From the NCBI GenBank assembly GCA_033807775.1, contig CM066315.1, positions 8,126,501 to 8,190,500 on the forward strand: 64,000 nucleotides of DNA, given 5' to 3'. The notes beneath the pieces were generated by a model. It saw only the letters and a program-made list of their open reading frames with translations. It did no database searches and was not told the origin of the DNA. Shown one piece after another: positions 56,817-64,000 of the stretch. How positions within the stretch are numbered: the first letter of the stretch is position 1; every line of letters starts with the position of its first letter. The position numbers were made by a program, and so were the translations under genes. Source of the DNA: Saussurea involucrata. Its lineage: Eukaryota; Streptophyta; Magnoliopsida; Asterales; Asteraceae.

Positions 56817-58174
56817 TGTAACAACCCAAACAAGATAGAAGCATAACATAGCATGAACATAAAACCTCCCAAAAAGGGTCCCAAAATTCGCATACAATGT
56901 CTCAAAACTAGGTTGGCGGAAACAACCTATACACAACTGAGAATAATACTAAATAAGAGTCTACGCAACATAAATGAAGCCACTATCTCTAGAAGCATAC
57001 GCTCTCTAAATCTTCTCCTTACTCTTACCGGAGCTTCATACTATCTGCTTCCCTGAAAAGATTTAGTTTGGAAAAATGTGAGGGTTAGACCATGAGGTCT
57101 AGTGAGCTCCCTCAAGAAATAACAGTTCAACAATAATAAATATTTAAAACAATTCATATCATTCATAGATAACAACTTTAAATAAGCTTTCACATATCAC
57201 CACACATGTAAATGGCACACTGAAGTCACTCAGAAGCAAGGTTCTAAATGGCGTAAGGCGTGGCGTGGTGGCGAGGTCAAGCCTCAAGCCTTATGAGTCA
57301 TGGAGTTTATCAAGGCATGACTTATGATGGCAAATCTCTATATCACATATAATATTATATATAAAAACATATGTTTTGTAGTATTAATTGATGAGTCAAT
57401 GACAATAAACATGTTAAATTATGTTATATATTAAAAACTAGCAAATAAGACATTAAAAACGTAAGGAAAAATCAAATATCGTGTTATTAAAGACCGCACA
57501 TAAGTCCATGGCGTGCCACAGGCATAACGTGGCGTGAGACACAAGTCTTGAGCCACGACGCGCCATATCGGCTGTCGCGACGAGCCTTTTAGAACAGTGC
57601 TCAGAAGTGACAACGTGCCAGTCTCACACCGCCTTACTGGGTCACGCCTCCCATGGCATAAACGGGACACACACCCCGGTATGAGCACTGGCGAGCCACA
57701 CCCCCCGACTTAGCCAATTTACATCTAACAACAATGTATGCATACATATCAAGTAAACTTTCATACTCGCATATTCATAAAATAAAACGTATCAAATCAT
57801 ATGCTCTTACTTACTTCAGAAATCACGGTTTAAACACATGTTCAGTTAGAAAGACTCACATGTCTTCCTTGCTTCAAAACTTCTCACTTAGCTTTCGATT
57901 TCTAAACGGGTCACCTAAGAGGTTGAAAAGATCAAGGATAATAAGGCGCAACATTCTGAACAGATCCCCAAAGACTTGACTCAAAAAACTACTGGAATCT
58001 GAAACCATAGTTCCGGACTCCACTCCCCTACCGGACCCAATCCGGATTCCGGTTCCATACCGGATCCAATCCGGATTCCGGTTCCATACCGGATCCAATC
58101 CGGATTCCGGTTCCGATCACAAACTCCGGATTCTTTATCCGGATTCCAACCCCAATCCGGATCCGGTCCCATTC
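56817..58174 (-). mobile_element. Partial chromovirus LTR, minus strand, with hAT MITE insertion
   Basis: On the plus strand it starts TGTAACAACCC (the LTR 3' end). It contains the inverted form of GTATAGGTTGTTTCCGCC (56920), the stem-loop (57084-57107), TTACTTCAGAAATC and a CCGGA array (58013-58166). It breaks off inside the array at about 58174, so the 5' part of the LTR is missing or displaced. Confidence 0.75.
57237..57599. mobile_element. hAT-type MITE (363 bp)
   Basis: Left end CAAGGTTCTAAATGGCG and, inverted, right end CACTGTTCTAAAAGGC, flanked by CTCAGAAG (57229-57236 and 57600-57607). Same family as 21776-26566 without the LTR insertion. Confidence 0.9.
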
Positions 58175-58267
58175 TATAACACCCTAAAAATCGGGGCCAA
58201 TTTAAACCTTAAAATCCAACAGGGTTAATCATAATATCATCCAAACTTTTATACATAAGCAGAGAAT
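58175..58267 (-). mobile_element. End fragment of another LTR
   Basis: Starts TATAACACCCTAAAAATCGG, like a minus-strand LTR end (usually TGTAACACCC). Cut off after 93 bp by the next LTR. Confidence 0.45.
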
Positions 58268-58609
58268 TGTAACACCCTCAAATTTGGAACGAGCAACTAA
58301 ATAAAATTTCGATATATTATCCAACAATATAAAAATCATTTCTACAATTCATTCCTTAATATACCTCGGAATTTAAAACATTATAATTCCCCAATAGAAT
58401 AACTTAAACGGGTGTTACTTAACACAACACAAGTTGCTAATTCCAAGTACGTGCGGAAGACATCACTAAACAAGTCACCTCTCGTGCACTTTACTAGCAC
58501 TCGCCACTTCACTATGTAGCTAGAGCTACCCAAACCTGAGCCTGTTGCACATGCCGACAAATAAAAAGGGTTAGACTTACGCCTAGTGAGTTCAAGCATT
58601 TTATCATGA
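58268..58609 (-). mobile_element. 3' part of a TGTAACACC-family solo LTR or LTR, minus strand
   Basis: TGTAACACCC with TGCACATGCCGACAAATAAA and stem-loop (58571-58585) matching the ends of the LTRs at 7451 and 22131. It is interrupted at 58609 by the Athila-like LTR; the rest should lie to the right of this window. Confidence 0.75.
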
Positions 58610-59969
58610 TGATACGAGGTTTTCACACCCCGAGAATCTAACCGCAAGAGTACGGTGTCGAAATCAAGTAATAACGTACGGTAAGTACGAGTATCGAATC
58701 CACGGGAACTAGGAACTAAGTATCACAATTGCTATAAGAACTATTAATTGAACTGTCGAGTTTGGAAGATTGGTTTTAACCACTTAATTGCAATAAGTAA
58801 ACAAATCAAACACAAGACAAAACAGAAACAGCTTTGGAAACTTTGATAGAGAGAAAAGTTGAGGGTTGGAAATCCTCAGGTTCTACACATGCAAACAATT
58901 GACTCAAAACAGTTACCAGTTAATCCCCTTAATGATTCCCAAATCTTTTAAGATCACCGTCGTTCTCTTTCGAACAACAACGGGTTTTATTTTGAAAAGG
59001 ATAAGTTCAATCTCTCGATCTCACCTATGGATTCCAAAACACATTAAGTACACAATTTAAATTTAAATTGGCTAGATTTTATCTCTCGACATCGACCTAA
59101 CGGTTTAATTGGGACTAAAGCTTACTCGGTATATCTCTATCACCTTTCGGACTTTAGGTATGCAATTCCTAATTCTAAATAGCAATTAATTCTCCCGAAC
59201 TCGGTTACTAACAACAAGTCAATTGTAAATTGGCCAAATTCACAAAAGCATTAAGAACAAAATCACATACTTCATTAATTAGGGAAAACTGATAAAAGTT
59301 CAATTCAATTCGTCACATGCTTACAAACCGAATTCATTCCAACCCCAACACGAATCGGTTAGTTCATGTCGGTGGTGGATTCAAACACAAGAGAAAAAGA
59401 TGCAAAAGTGTATGTAAACATGATTAATCGTGAAAGATGAAATCGTGATAAAAGTGATGATAACTCCCTCCTCTCGTGTTCGTCTCTACGTTCCGTGATG
59501 AATGTCTCCTTGATCGGCTCTCTAACGTGGCTTCGAGGACTCCGAAAAATCGCCCAGAATCGCCCCTCCGTTGCTCCCGATCGTCTGTCGTCTGAATGAT
59601 TTCGAAAAGTGACCTAAAACCTGAAATAAAATACTGAAAATCGCGAAACAGTGGGTTACGCGACTTGCCACGCGACTTGCAAGTCGCGTGGTAAGTCACG
59701 CGTATGGATTTGGCTACGTGGGTCGACGTTTGGTTCGCGGATCGGGTCCTGGTTCGGTCGCGGGTCTTGGGCTTGACTTTTGGGCTTCCGTTAGGCTTCG
59801 TTTTGGCTCTTTTGGGGCTCTTTTTAGCTTCTTTTCTTGATGATTGCCGCCTTTTAGATAACATGTATAAATCACTAAATAAACCGTAAAATACACGCCT
59901 TTTTACTTGAACACAAGCCAATCTCATAGGTTTGAGAACCGAAAATAACGCCAAAAAGTGGCGTTATCA
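58610..59969 (-). repeat. 3' LTR of the Athila-like element (1360 bp)
   Basis: Plus-strand ends TGATACGAGG and GGCGTTATCA. It adjoins the polypurine tract at 59970 and interrupts the LTR at 58609. A 24-bp perfect palindrome lies at 59668-59691. The 176-codon frame inside (59424-59954) is not considered a gene. Confidence 0.8.
59668..59691. repeat. Perfect 24-bp palindrome
   Basis: CCACGCGACTTG followed by its exact reverse complement. An 18-bp palindrome with the same core is at 61876-61893, and a degenerate form at about 61940-61970. Confidence 0.85.
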
Positions 59970-59985
59970 ACAACCCCAAACCGAG
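59970..59985 (-). other. Polypurine tract of the Athila-like element
   Basis: On the minus strand CGGTTTGGGGTTG directly before the LTR start TGATAACGCC. Confidence 0.7.
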
Positions 59986-62091
59986 CGTTGCTTGTCCCCA
60001 AGCAAATTAGCGATAAAATAGAAATAAAGCACACATAAGTGAAATACTAATAATAACAACTGCACAAGTCCCAATCGGTACCAAGTGGTGCATCGGTGAT
60101 TTCCCATACCCGTGAATATCTGTCTAACTCTCGTCTCATTCTTATTTCGTTTGATCTATGACCTTCCATTGGGGGTTGAACTCGTGACTGTTCCGATTAC
60201 ATTAAGGTTAGACTAGGGCCTAACATACTAGGGAAAACATTTCGCCTCGACCCTACCTCACGGGATACTCTCTTTGCACTCGAACCTAGGTTATCGCTCG
60301 TGTTGTCATGTTTAAGGAGGTTATGTACAATAATACGCAAAATATTACATGGCAACTCTCTAGAAAGACGCACAAATGTCCAAAAGTTGATCTCAGAAGG
60401 AATCAAGTAGCAAGACAGGGAATATCGGTAAAGGCAGTCGTAGACTCTAATCACATTTTCCAAAAGATCATCCAGGTCTTTACAAGGGTTATAATGGGGC
60501 TAAGGTTAAGGCTTAGAAACGAAGGGTAAAAGGATCAAAGGTCCTCGGTGTGTCAATCATTGGCAATTATGAACTTTCTCCTCCACTTTCTATCACTTGG
60601 CCCTATTTGTTACTCTTGGAGTCACTTTGACTCACTTATTATGCAGCTCTAAGTGCTATCTAAGTACTGCATTTATTCTTTTTTTTTCTCGGGTTACATT
60701 GACCCGTTTTATTCTCATGACTGGCCTGAATTCTTTCTTTTCTGCTCGATCTCTCGCTGTTCATTACCGTTTCCGATCGACACACTTTTGGATAAGGTTG
60801 GCTAAGGCTTATGGCTAAAGGTTTAATGATGGGTTTAGAAACGAAGAGGGTGCGTGTTTGGGTGCAAAAGGGCTATGGATACACACAAAAGGGTGAAAGG
60901 GAACGATAGCTAAAACGGGTTAAAACAAAACACACAATGCCTGGAATCATATCTTAAGGTCCACACGATATGGTCTACTATACCCTTACCCAATATCCCG
61001 AGGTTCATCTTTGCTACTCAATGCAATAATGTAGCGAGATCATTCTACATTCACGACAAGGAATTCGAAAAAGTGTATAAGAATTAGGTGTATGAATCCC
61101 TCGAAATGAAAAACGTCTTTTAGGCTCAAAACTCACAATCGGGTGGTCTCCACTAATGTCCCTAGTCATGTCCTTCCCCGGTCTTTCCCTAACGGTCACG
61201 TCACTATCGCAAGATTCTTCCCACAATGGTTGGTCTCAATCATTCAAAACAAAAAAAAATTAGCTATTATGATCTAGACACTCAGGAGTGCAGGAAATCT
61301 ACGTGCATAACTTGTGTCCGATTGGGCAACCCCAAACCTTACCCACACATTGTCCCCAATGTGCAAGTAAAGTCGTAGGTGATGCGACTCGAATCATTGT
61401 GCAGTTATTACAGTTATCAAAAGGACGGGCAAGGCATTACATAGTAAGCAAAAGAAATCCCAAAATTTCTAATATAAGCACCCCAAACCTAGGCCGTGGC
61501 CTAGGTTTGCCAAATAAAAGCCAACCCCAAACCTCGGTAAAACCGAGGTTTGCACAGGGTCTAAAGAATTGAGTGTGTAGATGATGAAAAATACGGCACC
61601 CCAAACCTAAGGTTTGTGGCATCTCGCTTAACTAATAATAACAAACATGTTACACCACTTGTTATTATGCAAAGTTTAGAGCGTACCTATTTTGCCCGGA
61701 TGAAGGAGGATTCTTGACAGGTTCGAGCACCAATCAGCGAAGATGGGGGGAGAATTCAAACACAAACAGAAGAGAAACAAGCAACGAAAGAAAAACAGAA
61801 AAATGAAACACACAAAGCAAGAAAACAAACAAAAACTGCACGAAAAAGCGAACAGGGGACACCCGCGGTTTAGCCCGCGACTTGCAAGTCGCGTGGCAAA
61901 CCACGTAACCTACTGTTTCAGAAAACAAACAGAGGGTCCCGCGGCTTGCTGCGCAGTATGCAAACTGCGTGGCAAGTCGTGTATGTCCATGTTCCAGCTA
62001 TTTTTGATTTTTCAATTTTTTCGATTTTTATGGTTTTTTCGGAAATAAAAACACACTCAAACTAAAAATAATAAAAGGAACCAAACCTTGG
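59986..62091 (-). other. Long 3' non-coding region of the Athila-like element
   Basis: No env-like frame that I can support. Several extra copies of the polypurine-like motif GGTTTGGGG occur (inverted at about 61326, 61483, 61524 and 61598), three of them inside hairpins (61482-61621). A palindromic CGCGACTTGCAAGTCGCG lies at 61876. Confidence 0.6.
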
Positions 62092-62146
62092 TGGGTTGCC
62101 TCCCACCCAGCGCCGTATTTAAAGTCGTGGCACGACTGTGTGGCTT

Positions 62147-62620
62147 TCAGCTTGGCTCAGTATCCGCAGAATTGGATCGCCCACGCTTGCGATTTTTCGC
62201 GGATTCTTTCACAATTGGTCTTCCTTTACCATCTCCGGATTCTTTTTCACTTCGACCTTCCACTTTCTCGAACATCTTGAATATAACCTTTTCGCCACCT
62301 ACCCGGAAGGTTATCTCACCTTCTTCCATGTCGATCAAAGCTCGGCTCGTGGCCAGAAATGATCTTCCTAATATCAACGGGACCTCTTCGTCTTCGTCTA
62401 TATCTATGACTACGAAGTCGACTGGAAAGTTAAACTTACCGACCTTGACGAGCACATCTTCTATCACTCCGTAAGGATATCTGATCGATCTATCCGCGAG
62501 CTTCAGCGTCATGTACGTTGGCCTTACTTCTCCCAATCCGAGTTTCCTGAAAATAGAAAGGGCATCAGGTTAATACTTGCCCCTAAATCACATAAAACTT
62601 TATTAAAAGTAAACTCCCCA
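62147..62620 (-). pseudogene. Athila-like retropepsin remnant
   Basis: After the gag stop the same frame continues with the active-site motif CDLGASINLMP (DLGAS at 62575-62589). A one-base loss near 62550 then shifts to the frame 62536-62147: GEVRPTYMTLKLADRSIRYP, then GVIEDVLVKVGKFNFPVDFV and LILGRSFLATSRALID with the LGRPFL-like flap/end motif. After about residue 90 it becomes a Lys/Glu-rich tail with no RT. The protease would process gag; it is broken here by one stop and one shift. Confidence 0.8.
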
Positions 62621-62622
62621 AT

Positions 62623-64000
62623 CTAAATAGGGATCGAAAAACTCCCTGGATCTTTAAGCTTCGGGGGGAGCTTATTTTGGAAAATCGCGCTGCACTCTTC
62701 AGTGAGTGCAACAGTGGATTGGTGATCAAGTGCCCTCTTCTTTGTCAGGTTCTCTTTCATGAACTTCATGTAGGAGGGCATTTGTGCCAACGCATCTGCA
62801 AAAGGGATATTAATGGTTAACTTTTTAAAAACATCTAGAAATTTAGAAAAATGAACATCATCCTTGTTTGCTTTCAATCTGTTCGGATATGGCACGCTCG
62901 GTGCTGCCGGCTTGGTCGGTGGTGTCATTTCTTTCTCCTTTGGCTTCTCTTTCCTCATACGCTCTTCATCAGCCTCCAATGCATCTGTGTCAATGATCTC
63001 CACATCATTCTCGGCTTCCTTTGGTAACGGCTCTTGTGTAGAGTCTCTAGTCAGTTCTTTACCACTTCTCAGGTATATGGCGTTACACTCCTCTTGATTC
63101 CTCTTTTCAGCCATGCTTGGAAAGGTACCGAGAGGTCGGTTTTGTAGGGCTTCAGAAATCTGCCCCACTTGCCTCTCGAGAATCTTGATTGCAGCTGTAT
63201 TCTGATATGTTGCGGCTTTTACCGTGTTCACCGTGCTTGCTAAACCTTCAACCGTGCTGTCCATTTTCGTCATGAACTTCATCATCATCTCTTCCAGCCC
63301 CGGTTTCTTCTCTCCGGATGGTCCTTCGTTTCTTTGATTAAAACTTGGAGGACGGTACACATTATTAGTATGAGAAAAAATAGAAGAGTTAGACAAATTA
63401 CCTGCCTGTGGTTGACCGGGCTGATTCCATGAAAGATTGGGATGCTTCTTCCATCCCTCATTATAGGTATTCGAGAAAGGGTCGTTTCTCGGTTGGTTCC
63501 AGTTTTGCACAAATTGAACCTGATCAGGTTCTTGAGGATTTCCTCCATTCAGCCGATTTGTGATAAAGGCTAGTTGAGCTTTAAGTTCCTTCAGCTCATC
63601 AGATACTTGAATATTAGCAACCCTTCTAACTGATGATCTTGGAGTGGAAAAACTATGCTCCGCAAGGTTCTCGATCAGCTCGCATGCTTCCTCATATGTC
63701 TTCTCCATTAAGGCTCCACCCGCTGCAGCAGTGATATCATTTTTAAACTGCGGGTGAAGGCCTCCAAAGAAGGTCTGGATGATGACCCAACCGTGTAATC
63801 CATGATGTGGGCATTTCTTCAACATCTCTTTATACCTCTCCCATGCTTCATAAAGGGTCTCTTGCTCCCATTGAGCAAAGTGTGTAATGTCGGCCATTAA
63901 CTACGCGGTTCTTCCCGGTGGGAAGAATTTTTGAAGAAATGCGGCTTTTAGGTCGGCCCATGTGGTGATAAGATCTGCTGGCAAACTCTCTATCCAAATT
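62623..64000 (-). pseudogene. Athila-like gag, runs off the window
   Basis: The main frame 63897-62623 has the retrotransposon gag domain at its start (FAQWEQETLYEAWERYKEML, HGLHGWVIIQTFFGGLHPQF, ALMEKTYEEACELIENLAEH), an Asn/Gln-rich middle and the end LPPKLKDPGSFSIPI. Upstream sequence to the window edge stays in the same frame (LPADLITTWADLKAAFLQKF, then FPPGRTA) but a TAG at 63898-63900 interrupts it, so the Met at 63897 is not the true start. A second TAG (62623-62625) separates gag from protease. No zinc knuckle is visible. Confidence 0.85.

Larger units (their letters stand above)
58610..64000 (-). mobile_element. Athila-like Ty3/gypsy element, 3' part, internally deleted
   Basis: Minus-strand order from the window edge: gag (to 62623), protease remnant (to 62147), a non-coding region (62146-59985), polypurine tract, then the 3' LTR (59969-58610). 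RT, RNase H and integrase are missing between protease and the conserved post-pol block (GCGCTGGGTGGGAGGCAACC, at about 62092-62115 inverted). Gag and protease types and the long 3' non-coding region fit Athila/Tat lineages. Confidence 0.8.

Noticed and set aside
59424..59954. 176-codon minus-strand frame
   Set aside because: Lies inside the Athila-like LTR; Lys/Arg/Ser-rich with no recognisable domain.
61014..61226. Short frames in the Athila 3' region as env-like ORF
   Set aside because: None exceeds about 100 codons, no signal or membrane segment, many stops.

Overview
This is nuclear DNA from a higher plant, almost certainly a eudicot and, as an inference only, possibly from the daisy family. 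Almost all of it is transposable element sequence: Ty3/gypsy chromoviruses, a Ty1/copia element of SIRE/Maximus type, an Athila-like gypsy element, solo LTRs, hAT, PIF/Harbinger and MULE-like elements, fold-back elements grown inside (TA)n tracts, a tRNA-derived SINE and AT-rich tandem repeats. I found no intact host gene. Host-like coding sequence is limited to short fragments apparently captured by a MULE-like element. Most open frames in the window are chance frames inside LTRs or repeats.

Layout. 1-3006: 3' end of a decayed chromovirus with its LTR. 3016-5565: fold-back, Harbinger-type and (TA)n-embedded inverted-repeat elements. 5884-18541: a long-TIR MULE-like element carrying gene fragments, split by a solo LTR (7451-17626, TSD TTGAA), itself split by a full-length young chromovirus (9568-17399, TSD GTGTG). 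19421-19831: fragment of an OTU-type peptidase of the kind carried by plant MULEs. 19953-21658: MITEs. 21776-26566: a hAT MITE (TSD GTTTAAAC) split by a solo LTR (TSD ACTTT), itself split by another solo LTR (TSD ATTAG). 26639-30900: an inverted MITE pair, then AT-rich tandem repeats carrying a Harbinger-type and a hAT insertion. 32753-54520: a tandem repeat block holding a minus-strand copia element (34100-49663), which is split by a second young chromovirus (36857-45309, TSD AATGC); a 1.9 kb segment is duplicated on both sides and a solo copia LTR (51023-52038, TSD TAGAG) follows. 54734-56816: MITEs, a SINE (16-bp TSD) and a palindromic minisatellite. 56817-64000: a right-edge nest of minus-strand LTRs ending in an Athila-like element with gag and protease remnants that runs out of the window.

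How the parts work together. Both full-length chromoviruses have nearly identical LTRs, a tRNA-iMet primer site and a polypurine tract, yet dead or deleted coding regions, so they look like non-autonomous elements moved by proteins supplied elsewhere. The chromovirus LTR families share a layout: CCGGA-rich arrays in the middle, arrays of short hairpins in three of them, and a small stem-loop about 280-340 bp before the LTR end whose stem is kept by compensatory changes. The copia element has its own array of CACCGA-based hairpins. These recurrent RNA/DNA structures are the most unusual signal in the window; I saw no new gene system.
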